From Bacillota bacterium (lineage in GTDB: Bacteria; Bacillota; Sulfobacillia; JAJZYS01; JAJYTV01), in assembly GCA_021792885.1 (NCBI GenBank), contig JAJYTV010000166.1, forward strand, positions 1 through 5,196: 5,196 bases of DNA. The letters are read 5' to 3'. The first letter of the stretch is position 1; every line of letters begins with the position of its first letter. The notes under the pieces are model-generated. The model saw nothing but the letters and a program-made list of their open reading frames with translations. It was not told where the DNA came from and searched no databases. Shown one piece after another: positions 1 to 5,196 of this stretch. A program made the translations under genes and the position numbers.

Positions 1-1159
1 CTTCACGTCGGCGCAGGTCGGCGCGCTCTCCTCGGTGAGCAGCTGGATCGCGATCGCCATGGCGATGGTCGGTGGATACCTGGCGGACCGCTTCGGGCCG
101 AAGCTCGTCGGCGCGTTCATGCTCGTCCTGGCATCGGTCGGCAACTTCCTCTGGGGCGCGTCGGGCTCGATCGGGTCGATGGTCTTCGCCCGCGTCGTCT
201 ACGGAGTGGGCGGCAACGGAGGGGCCACGCCCGTCGGCAACCGCGTGTTCGGCCTGTGGACGCCGCCGCCCGAGCGCGGCCGCGCCGCGGCGATCTTCAA
301 CTTCAGCTTCCCGCTCGGCACGCTCGTGCTGATCGGCGTCGGCCTGCCGATCGAGTTCGCCGCAGGCTGGCAGACGCCGCTCTACCTGCTCGGCGGCCTC
401 GGAGTCGTGGTCCTCATCCTCTGGCTCGCGTTCGTCAGCAACCGGCCCTCCGAGAGCCGCTTCGTCCGCCCGGAGCAGGCGGGTTACATGCCGAAGGTCG
501 AGCAGGCGGAGCGGATACCGCTCGGCACGATCATCCGATCCTCGACGATCACCGGCACCGGCCTTGCCTGGGGCCTCTCCGGCTGGTCCTTCATCTTCCT
601 CGTCGCGTGGCTTCCGGCCTACTTCGTCATCGTGAGGCACCTGAACCTCGAGGAGGCCGCCGCGGCGTCGATCGGGCCGTGGGTGGGCGGCGCCCTGATG
701 GGCCTTCTCGCCGGCTTCATCACCGACGCGGTGCGTGCCCGCACCGGGGACCTGCGCAAGGCGCGCACCTACCTCGCGGCGGCGGGGCAGTTCGTGTTCG
801 GCGTCGCGATCCTCGCGACGCTCTTCGCGCAGAGCGTGATCGCGGTCGCCGTGCTGCTGTTCATCGCGGAAGGGTGCAACGAGCTCTCCGCCTCGATCTT
901 CCAGGTGATCCCCGTCGACACCCTGGCCGAGCGCGCGGGATCGGCGACGGGCTGGATCTTCCTGCTCGCCAATCTCTTCGTCACGCTCTCGCCGGTGATC
1001 ACCGGCGCGCTGCTGATCCACGGCACGGACTTCTTGCCGGCGTTCCTCGTCGCAGGCATCCTGCCGCTGATCGGCGGGGTCATCCTGCTCACGGCGGTCT
1101 ATCCGGGACACCTGCACAGGCCGCGGGCCGAGGCGGCGGCACCGGCGACGTCGGCCTGA
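1..1159 (+). CDS. MFS transporter, probably anion:cation symporter (ACS)-like; 5' end outside window
   Basis: This is an inner-membrane secondary transporter, probably importing an organic anion with protons. The reading frame is open from position 2, and membrane-like sequence precedes the first possible internal start (GTG at 35), so the true start and helix 1 lie before the window. 385 residues are visible. About eleven hydrophobic segments follow, corresponding to helices 2-12. The MFS loop 2-3 motif GGYLADRFGPK is at visible residues 24-34. The stretch TPPPERGRAAAIFN (87-100) and the loop 8-9 segment GFITDAVRARTGDLRKAR (238-255) resemble the ACS family (hexuronate, phthalate and related organic acids). 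A polar loop near 148-175 separates the two halves, as usual. The tail is short and Ala/Pro-rich. It is followed after 76 bases by a reductase gene on the same strand, suggesting co-transcription. The MFS assignment is certain; the ACS family is likely; the substrate is inferred only from the neighbouring CoA ligase. Confidence 0.9.
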   Translation, partial: FTSAQVGALSSVSSWIAIAMAMVGGYLADRFGPKLVGAFMLVLASVGNFLWGASGSIGSMVFARVVYGVGGNGGATPVGNRVFGLWTPPPERGRAAAIFNFSFPLGTLVLIGVGLPIEFAAGWQTPLYLLGGLGVVVLILWLAFVSNRPSESRFVRPEQAGYMPKVEQAERIPLGTIIRSSTITGTGLAWGLSGWSFIFLVAWLPAYFVIVRHLNLEEAAAASIGPWVGGALMGLLAGFITDAVRARTGDLRKARTYLAAAGQFVFGVAILATLFAQSVIAVAVLLFIAEGCNELSASIFQVIPVDTLAERAGSATGWIFLLANLFVTLSPVITGALLIHGTDFLPAFLVAGILPLIGGVILLTAVYPGHLHRPRAEAAAPATSA

Positions 1160-1220
1160 GGAGCGGCTGCTCACAGCGGTGCGGCAACGAAGCGCGCGGA
1201 TCGAGGACGCGACATCCCCA

Positions 1221-1229
1221 GGGGAGGGG
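1221..1229 (+). promoter_or_regulatory. Ribosome binding site of the ferredoxin-NADP reductase gene
   Basis: GGGGAGGGG lies 6 bases before the ATG at 1236 and decides that start. Upstream GTG codons, for example at 1179, lack a comparable site. The next in-frame ATG at 1263 has a purine run (GGGGAAGG) only 2 bases away, which is too close. A CCCC run at 1216-1219 directly precedes the site and could pair weakly with it. Confidence 0.6.
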
Positions 1230-1235
1230 TTGCGC

Positions 1236-2264
1236 ATGCACACAGAGACTGCGGGGAAGGCCATGGAGCCGGTCGATCTGATCATCATCGGGGGAGGCCC
1301 GGTGGGGCTCTTCGGGGCCGCACTCGCCGGGCTGCACGGGATGAAGGTGCAGATCGTCGAGAGCCTCCCGGAACTCGGGGGGCAGCTCGCGGCGGTCTAC
1401 CCGGAGAAGATCGTCTACGACGTCGGCGGATTCAAGGCGGTGCGGGCGAAGGACCTCGTGGCGGCACTCGTTGACCAGGCGCTGGCCCAGCGCCCGGAGG
1501 TCTTCCTCGGCGAGCAGGTCGAGCGGATCGAGGAGGATGCCAAGGGACTCCTGCACGTGGTCACCAGGCGCGGCGAGCATGTCGCCCGCCTCGTGCTGGT
1601 CACGGCGGGCATCGGAGCGTTCGCGCCCCGGAGGCTCCCCGCCGAGGGGGCGGACCTGTTCGAGGGCCGGGGAGTGCACTACTTCGTGCCGTCCTTCGCG
1701 CAGTTCGCAGGCCGGCGGGTGGCGATCGTCGGAGGGGGCGATACGGCCGTCGACTGGGCGCTCGCGATCTCGGAGTTCGCCGAGCAGGTGCTGCTGATCC
1801 ACCGGCGCAGCGGCTTCCGCGCCCACGAGGCGAGCCTGATGCAACTGCTCGAGCTGCCGCACGTCAGGCTCCTGGCCCCGGCCGAGCTGCGCGCGGTGCT
1901 GGGCGAGGCGGAGGTCGAGGCGATCCGCGTCGAGTGGACCGAGGCGCAAAGGAGCGAGGAGATCGCGGTCGACGACGTCGTCAGCGGCCTCGGCTTCGTG
2001 CCGAACCTCGGGCCGATGAAGGGATGGGGGTTCACCTGGGAGGGGCCGCGCATCGTCGTGCGCTCGCACAGCATGGAGACCGACCGGCCGCGCGTGTTCG
2101 CCGCGGGCGACGTCGCCACCTACCCAGGAAAGGTCGTGCTGATCGCCACCGGCTTCGGGGAGGTCGTGCTGGCGGTCTCGCGCATGCGCCAGATCCTGCA
2201 TCCCGAGGCGAGCCCGCACCTGCCGCACAGTTCGAACATGGAACTCTCGGCAACCCTCAGCTAG
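1236..2264 (+). CDS. Thioredoxin-reductase-like ferredoxin--NADP+ reductase (type 2, YumC-like)
   Basis: This cytosolic FAD enzyme transfers electrons between NADPH and ferredoxin or flavodoxin (EC 1.18.1.2). The protein has 342 residues, a normal length for the family. The N-terminal FAD-binding GGGPVG is at residues 19-24, followed by ESLPELGGQL and YPEKIVYDVGGF (42-66). The central NADPH domain has GGGDTAVDWAL (166-176) and HRR (189-191), the latter typical of 2'-phosphate recognition. The FAD-domain return motif AAGDVATYPGK is at 289-299, followed by ATGFGE. The CxxC redox pair of true thioredoxin reductases is absent from the central domain. Tyr55 and the C-terminal HSS (331-333) match the positions of the flavin-stacking Tyr and His known in Bacillus subtilis YumC. 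The enzyme is often a housekeeping protein; here it sits 85 bases before a CoA ligase gene, suggesting it serves a catabolic ferredoxin. No ferredoxin gene is in the window. The family call is very secure; the physiological partner is unknown. Confidence 0.93.
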   Translation: MHTETAGKAMEPVDLIIIGGGPVGLFGAALAGLHGMKVQIVESLPELGGQLAAVYPEKIVYDVGGFKAVRAKDLVAALVDQALAQRPEVFLGEQVERIEEDAKGLLHVVTRRGEHVARLVLVTAGIGAFAPRRLPAEGADLFEGRGVHYFVPSFAQFAGRRVAIVGGGDTAVDWALAISEFAEQVLLIHRRSGFRAHEASLMQLLELPHVRLLAPAELRAVLGEAEVEAIRVEWTEAQRSEEIAVDDVVSGLGFVPNLGPMKGWGFTWEGPRIVVRSHSMETDRPRVFAAGDVATYPGKVVLIATGFGEVVLAVSRMRQILHPEASPHLPHSSNMELSATLS

Positions 2265-2280
2265 ATCGGCCGTCCGGGCA

Positions 2281-2316
2281 GCCCGCAGTCCTGGCGATGG
2301 CGGCCGCCCTGCGGGC
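2281..2316 (+). other. Intergenic hairpin before the CoA ligase gene
   Basis: GCCCGCAG (2281-2288) pairs perfectly with CTGCGGGC (2309-2316). Inside it, GGCG (2293-2296) pairs with CGCC (2305-2308), separated by a 4-base bulge on the left side and closed by an 8-base loop. This gives about 12 base pairs. It lies 16 bases after the reductase stop and ends 15 bases before the ligase Shine-Dalgarno. No T-run follows, so it is not a classical terminator. An mRNA-stability or processing element is possible; function is inferred only. Confidence 0.4.
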
Positions 2317-2331
2317 CCAAGGCCTGACAAC

Positions 2332-2342
2332 AAGGAGGAGGT
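2332..2342 (+). promoter_or_regulatory. Ribosome binding site of the CoA ligase gene
   Basis: AAGGAGGAGGT ends 7 bases before the ATG at 2350 and is close to a perfect anti-16S match. A second GGAGGA (2343-2348) touches the start codon too closely to be the main site. The spacing favours ATG 2350 over an in-frame GTG at 2341, which overlaps the Shine-Dalgarno itself. Confidence 0.75.
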
Positions 2343-2349
2343 GGAGGAG

Positions 2350-3945
2350 ATGAGTGTCGTCGGTGAAGCGCAGCGGACCCTGAACGTGACCCAGGCGATC
2401 TTCGGATCGTGGGACACCCCTGACGCCGCTGAACATCCTGCCGTGCACTACCGCGGCACGACGTGGTCGTACCGCCAGCTGATCGCGGAGATCAACCGGG
2501 CGGGGAACGCGCTGCGCGAGCTCGGCATCCGGCGCGAGGAGCGCATCGTGCTCGTGGCGTACGACTCGCCGCATTTCCTGGCGATGATGTTCGGGGCGAT
2601 GAAGATCGGCGCTGTGCCGATCCCCCTGAACCCCTATCTGCCGGTCGACGACTACGCCTACTTCCTTGAGGACAGCCGGGCGAGGCTCCTCGCCGTGGAA
2701 CCGGAGATCTGGCGCGCGCTCGGGCCGCGCCTGCAGGGCGGGGCACCCGACGTCTCCTGGGTGATGGTCCTGCCCGGGCTTGGTACGCCGCAGATCAGTC
2801 CCGTCGGGCATCCGGGGCCGTTCGTGTTCTATCAGGACTTCATCCCACGGATGGACCACTCTCTCGAGGCGGCGCCGACGTCCCCGGACGAGGCCGCGTT
2901 CTGGCTCTACAGCTCGGGGAGCACCGGCAAGCCCAAAGGCGCGGTGCACTGCCACAAGGACATGATCTCGTGCAACGAGACCTACGGCACAAAGGTGCTG
3001 GGGATTACGCGCAGGGACCGCCTGTTCAGCGCGTCCAAGCTCTACTTCGCCTACGGCCTCGGCAACGGCTCCTATTTCGCCTTCGCCAACGGCGCCTCGG
3101 TTGTGCTGATGCCGGAAAAGGTGGAGCCCTCCTTGGTCCTCGAGACGATCGAGCAGACGGACCCGACACTGTTCTTCGGCGTTCCCACGCTCTACAACGC
3201 GATGCTGCGCGTGCAGGGCCGCGAGTACCGCTTCCCCTCGCTGCGGGCGTGCGTCTCTGCGGGCGAACCGCTGCCGGCGGAGATCTTCCTGCGCTGGAAG
3301 GAGCGCTACGGGGTGGAGATCGTGGATGGCATCGGCTCGACCGAGGTGCTGCACATCTACATCAGCAATCGGCCGGGGGACTGCCGTCCCGGGACGAGCG
3401 GCCATGTCGTCCCCGGCTACGAGGTCCGGATCGTCGATGAGGACGGCCGGCCCGTGCCGCAGGGAGAGATCGGGGATCTCTACGTCAAGGGCGACAGCAT
3501 TGCCGCCTTCTACTGGAACCAGGCGGAGAAGACGCGGTCGTCGATGGTCGGCGAGTGGTACCGCACAGGCGACAAGTACTACATCGACCCGGACGGCTAC
3601 TACTGCTACGCCGGGCGCTCCGACGACATGATGAAGGTCGGCGGCATGTGGGTGTCGCCGAGCGAGGTGGAGAACGCCCTCCTGCGCCACGAGGCGGTCG
3701 TGGAGGCGGCCGTCGTGGCGGTCGCCGACGAGGCCGGGCTCGACAAGCCGGTCGCCTACGTCGTCCTCAGCCAGGGCTACGTCGGGGATGCGGCGATGGA
3801 GGCGGCCCTGCGCAGCTTCGCGCGCGACCAGATGGCGCACTTCAAGGCGCCGCGCGCCTTCCACTTCGTCGAGGAGCTGCCCAAGACCGCGACCGGCAAG
3901 ATCCAGCGCTTCAAGCTGCGGGCAGGGCTGGCCCAAAGCCGCTAG
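2350..3945 (+). CDS. Benzoate-CoA ligase family protein (AMP-forming acyl-CoA synthetase)
   Basis: This cytosolic ligase activates a carboxylic acid with ATP to an acyl-adenylate and then forms the CoA thioester. It has 531 residues, a typical length for benzoate- and 4-hydroxybenzoate-CoA ligases. Adenylate-forming motifs appear in order: P-loop YSSGSTGKPKG (187-197), FAYGLGN (233-239), FFGVPTLYNA (275-284), SAGEPLPAE (303-311), DGIGSTEVLHIYISNRPG (326-343), YRTGDKYY (404-411), AGRSDDMMKVGGMWVSPSEVE (421-441), and PKTATGKIQR (511-520) with catalytic Lys517. The GSTE-x-LHI segment and the F-A-Y-G-L-G-N pocket strand are hallmarks of the benzoate-CoA ligase family rather than of acetyl- or long-chain acyl-CoA synthetases. 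The exact acid (benzoate, a substituted benzoate or an alicyclic acid) cannot be read from the sequence. The C-terminal PX4GK pattern is the known target of Pat-type lysine acetyltransferases, so post-translational control is possible. All key residues are present. Confidence 0.94.
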   Translation: MSVVGEAQRTLNVTQAIFGSWDTPDAAEHPAVHYRGTTWSYRQLIAEINRAGNALRELGIRREERIVLVAYDSPHFLAMMFGAMKIGAVPIPLNPYLPVDDYAYFLEDSRARLLAVEPEIWRALGPRLQGGAPDVSWVMVLPGLGTPQISPVGHPGPFVFYQDFIPRMDHSLEAAPTSPDEAAFWLYSSGSTGKPKGAVHCHKDMISCNETYGTKVLGITRRDRLFSASKLYFAYGLGNGSYFAFANGASVVLMPEKVEPSLVLETIEQTDPTLFFGVPTLYNAMLRVQGREYRFPSLRACVSAGEPLPAEIFLRWKERYGVEIVDGIGSTEVLHIYISNRPGDCRPGTSGHVVPGYEVRIVDEDGRPVPQGEIGDLYVKGDSIAAFYWNQAEKTRSSMVGEWYRTGDKYYIDPDGYYCYAGRSDDMMKVGGMWVSPSEVENALLRHEAVVEAAVVAVADEAGLDKPVAYVVLSQGYVGDAAMEAALRSFARDQMAHFKAPRAFHFVEELPKTATGKIQRFKLRAGLAQSR

Positions 3946-4086
3946 CGGCCAGGTTTGCGCACCTACAACCCGGAGCCCGCGCGGTGTACGATGGAGGGGG
4001 CCGCCTGAGGGCGGCTCTCTCCGGTCGCGTGGCGCACAGGCAGAGAGCGCCGCCGGCCCGCGCGCTTCCCAGGAGGAGCTGAGCAG
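3946..4086 (+). other. Longest intra-operon gap, with hairpin
   Basis: This 141-base non-coding stretch separates the ligase and amidohydrolase genes. Its main structure is a stem of 13 pairs, GGAGGGGGCCGCC (3993-4005) with GGCGGCTCTCTCC (4010-4022), closed by the tetraloop TGAG. Two of the pairs are G-U. It is specific to the + strand RNA because the wobble pairs do not form on the other strand. No T-run follows, and the amidohydrolase ribosome binding site begins 49 bases later. It may be a partial terminator, attenuator or RNA-processing site; the sequence does not decide which. Confidence 0.45.
4071..4078 (+). promoter_or_regulatory. Ribosome binding site of the amidohydrolase gene
   Basis: AGGAGGAG lies 8 bases before the ATG at 4087. 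It fixes the start and places the metal-binding HxH motif at residues 6-8, the expected distance from the N-terminus in this family. Confidence 0.7.
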
Positions 4087-4938
4087 ATGGTCATCGACTT
4101 CCACGTGCACCCGCCGTATTGGCCGGAGGTCACGCCGAATTTCGTCAAGTTCCTCGAGGCGGCCTGGGACCCCGACGAGTTCGCGTCGCTGCGCGAAGAG
4201 TGCCGGACAGGGGCTGGCCTTGCAAGCTACCTCAGGCAGCGGGGGGTGGACTACGCCGTCATCCTCGCGGAGGTGAACGCGCTCACCGGCCGGATGGACA
4301 ACCAGACCGTGCTCGAGCTCTGCCGCGGCGAGCGCATGCTGATCCCCTTCGGCACGCTCGACCCGCGCCGGGAGACGAGCCTGCCGGGGGCGCTCACGGA
4401 GCTCGTCGCGCAGGGCATCCGGGGCATCAAGCTCTACCCGACGTACGAATTCTTCTATCCGAACGACCGCATGCTCTATCCCTTCTACGCCAAGGCGGAG
4501 GAGCTCGGCGTACCCGTTATGTTGCACACTGGGAGCTCCGTCTTCCCGGGCGCGAAGATCAAATACGGCGACCCTCTGCTCCTGGACGACGTGGCCGTCG
4601 ACTTCCCGCGGCTCCAGATCGTCCTCTCGCACGCGGGCAGGCCCATCTGGTACGACCGCGCGGAATACATGGCACGGTACCACGAAAACGTCTACATCGA
4701 CGTTGCGGGTCTGCCGCCGCAGAATCTCCTGAAGTATCTCAAGAACGCCCACCGCCTCACGTCGAAGCTGATCTTCGGCTCGGACTGGCCGGGAGACCGG
4801 ACGATCGAGAAGAACATCGACGTCATCCGTCACCTGCCGCTCCCTCCCGACGCGATCGGGCGCATCCTCTACGGCAATGCAGCGAAGCTTCTGCGCCTGC
4901 CGCCGGAGGCTGCGCCGGCGGGAGGCAGCGGCGCATAG
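4087..4938 (+). CDS. Amidohydrolase family protein (amidohydrolase_2, ACMSD/TIM-barrel type), substrate unknown
   Basis: This is probably a cytosolic metal-dependent hydrolase or non-oxidative decarboxylase with a TIM-barrel fold. The protein has 283 residues and no signal peptide. Motifs in order are DFHVHPP (4-10) with metal ligands His6 and His8, GIRGIKLYPTYEFF (111-123), MLHTGSS (145-151) with His147, VLSHAGRPIW (179-188) with His182, and FGSDWPG (230-236) with Asp233. The end, ILYGNAAKLLRL (260-271), is the usual helix that closes this family. The His-x-His, His, His, Asp set matches the active site of the ACMSD/gamma-resorcylate decarboxylase branch of the superfamily, but the protein is about 50 residues shorter than those enzymes. 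That leaves a hydrolase or lactonase role equally possible. As the last gene of the apparent operon behind a benzoate-CoA ligase homologue, it may act on an aromatic-acid intermediate. Family is secure; reaction is not. Confidence 0.88.
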   Translation: MVIDFHVHPPYWPEVTPNFVKFLEAAWDPDEFASLREECRTGAGLASYLRQRGVDYAVILAEVNALTGRMDNQTVLELCRGERMLIPFGTLDPRRETSLPGALTELVAQGIRGIKLYPTYEFFYPNDRMLYPFYAKAEELGVPVMLHTGSSVFPGAKIKYGDPLLLDDVAVDFPRLQIVLSHAGRPIWYDRAEYMARYHENVYIDVAGLPPQNLLKYLKNAHRLTSKLIFGSDWPGDRTIEKNIDVIRHLPLPPDAIGRILYGNAAKLLRLPPEAAPAGGSGA

Positions 4939-4955
4939 CCGCAGCCGGTCGCGAG

Positions 4956-4995
4956 AGAAGGGCGGCAGAGGCCCGCGCTGCACTGCCGCCCTTCT
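4956..4995 (+). terminator. Hairpin directly after the operon, probable terminator
   Basis: AGAAGGGCGGCAG (4956-4968) and CTGCCGCCCTTCT (4983-4995) form a perfect 13-base-pair stem with a 14-base loop. It starts 18 bases after the amidohydrolase stop codon. The T-containing part lies within the 3' arm and there is no long T-run after it, as is common in GC-rich genomes. Position and perfect pairing support a terminator or 3'-end stabiliser. Confidence 0.55.
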
Positions 4996-5031
4996 GCCAT
5001 CGCAAGCTGCTTTCCGTGAGCGCACGGCGAG

Positions 5032-5069
5032 GGCGGCAGCCCGACCCAGGCGGGGGTCGGGCTGCCGCC
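5032..5069. terminator. Perfect 16-bp inverted repeat between convergent genes, probable bidirectional terminator
   Basis: GGCGGCAGCCCGACCC (5032-5047) and GGGTCGGGCTGCCGCC (5054-5069) pair perfectly across a 6-base loop. The repeat sits between the + strand operon and the - strand transporter gene that ends at 5108, so it can act on transcripts from both sides. Neither side has a clear T-run. It is the strongest inverted repeat I found in the window. Confidence 0.6.
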
Positions 5070-5075
5070 ATGTTG

Positions 5076-5100
5076 CGGCGCGCTGAGGGCAGGCGCGCTG
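5076..5100. other. Small GC hairpin next to the - strand transporter stop
   Basis: CGGCGCGC (5076-5083) can pair with GCGCGCTG (5093-5100), with one G-U pair and a 9-base loop. The two arms also read as a direct repeat, GGCGCGCTG at 5077-5085 and 5092-5100. It starts 7 bases beyond the stop codon of the converging transporter and may assist its termination. GC alternation makes chance formation plausible. Confidence 0.25.
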
Positions 5101-5107
5101 TGTGCGG

Positions 5108-5196
5108 CTAGGGGGAGACCTCCTCGAGCGCCCGGCCGCGCGTGTTCACGCCGAACTGGGCGATGATCGCGCCGACGACGAGGAAGGAGCCGATCA
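5108..5196 (-). CDS. C-terminal end of a second MFS transporter (partial, continues beyond window)
   Basis: Reading the complementary strand from the window edge gives 28 residues and a TAG stop whose complement occupies 5108-5110. The sequence is a hydrophobic end of helix, IGSFLVVGAIIAQF, followed by GVNTRGRALEEVSP. The G-x-x-T-R/K-G-R-x-L-E-E pattern directly after the last helix is a classic tail of MFS carriers such as sugar porters, aromatic acid:H+ symporters and metabolite:H+ symporters. The gene converges on the + strand operon, with 169 bases between the two stop codons. This tail differs from the Ala/Pro-rich end of the transporter at the left side of the window, so it is not a duplicate of that gene's end. 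Substrate and subfamily cannot be decided from this fragment. Confidence 0.75.
   Translation of the reverse strand, partial: IGSFLVVGAIIAQFGVNTRGRALEEVSP

Noticed and set aside
1157..1177. Small hairpins around the transporter stop codon (GAGC/GCTC, GCTG/CAGC)
   Set aside because: Only 4-bp stems that compete with each other; expected by chance in GC-rich sequence.
256..1281. A long alternative + strand frame inside the transporter gene
   Set aside because: The translation is Arg/Ala/Gly/Pro-rich with no hydrophobic helices, while the other frame encodes a coherent membrane protein.
1236..2264. Thioredoxin reductase as the identity of the flavoprotein
   Set aside because: The CxxC active-site pair is missing, and the YPEKIVYD, GDVATYPGK and C-terminal HSS signatures fit ferredoxin--NADP+ reductase instead.
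2262..2327. Translational read-through of the reductase TAG, which would add about 20 codons before a TGA
   Set aside because: The protein already has the full family length and C-terminal motif. The extension is Arg/Pro/Gly-rich and coincides with the intergenic hairpin.
1089..2417. A 442-codon open frame on the - strand opposite the reductase
   Set aside because: It has the same antisense composition effect and no recognisable motif, and it overlaps a clearly functional gene over its full length.
3964..3992. A possible internal promoter before the amidohydrolase gene, with TACGAT at 3987-3992 as a -10 box
   Set aside because: The match at the proposed -35 position (TACAAC) is poor, and transcription would start inside the hairpin stem. 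One TAnnnT hexamer is not enough evidence.
2257..5025. A very long open frame on the - strand (about 920 codons) antisense to the ligase and amidohydrolase genes
   Set aside because: It is the mirror of GC-rich codon use. Both genes lie in the same frame, so the open antisense frame continues across the gap. Its product is Arg/His/Asp/Val-rich without any recognisable domain, whereas the + strand proteins carry complete family motifs.

Overview
The window comes from a GC-rich bacterial chromosome. G or C dominates third codon positions, and starts are ATG behind strong AGGAGG-like Shine-Dalgarno sites. The lineage cannot be fixed from the sequence alone; a high-GC actinobacterium or a GC-rich soil or sediment proteobacterial or Rokubacteria-like lineage would all fit. 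No RNA gene, insertion sequence, CRISPR array or phage gene was seen.

Layout: four genes run left to right on the + strand. First is the body of a major facilitator superfamily (MFS) transporter whose first membrane helix lies before the window (1-1159). Next comes a thioredoxin-reductase-like ferredoxin--NADP+ reductase (1236-2264), then a benzoate-CoA-ligase-family acyl-CoA synthetase (2350-3945), and last a metal-dependent amidohydrolase-2 family protein (4087-4938). A 169-base gap with three hairpins follows. At the right edge, on the - strand, are the last 28 codons of a second MFS transporter (5108 to beyond 5196), converging on the first four genes.

Inferred joint role: the + strand genes look like part of a catabolic operon for an aromatic or alicyclic carboxylic acid. 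The transporter would import the organic anion and the ligase would convert it to its CoA thioester. The reductase would exchange electrons between NADPH and a ferredoxin, perhaps for an oxygenase or ring reductase encoded outside the window. The amidohydrolase would carry out a hydrolytic or decarboxylating step that cannot be named from sequence. Family assignments are strong for the reductase and ligase, good for the amidohydrolase and transporter; the substrate is unknown.

The two internal gaps before and after the ligase each hold a sizeable hairpin, as does the gap after the last gene. These may shape mRNA stability, attenuation or termination. I saw no convincing promoter inside the window, so the operon promoter is probably upstream of position 1.
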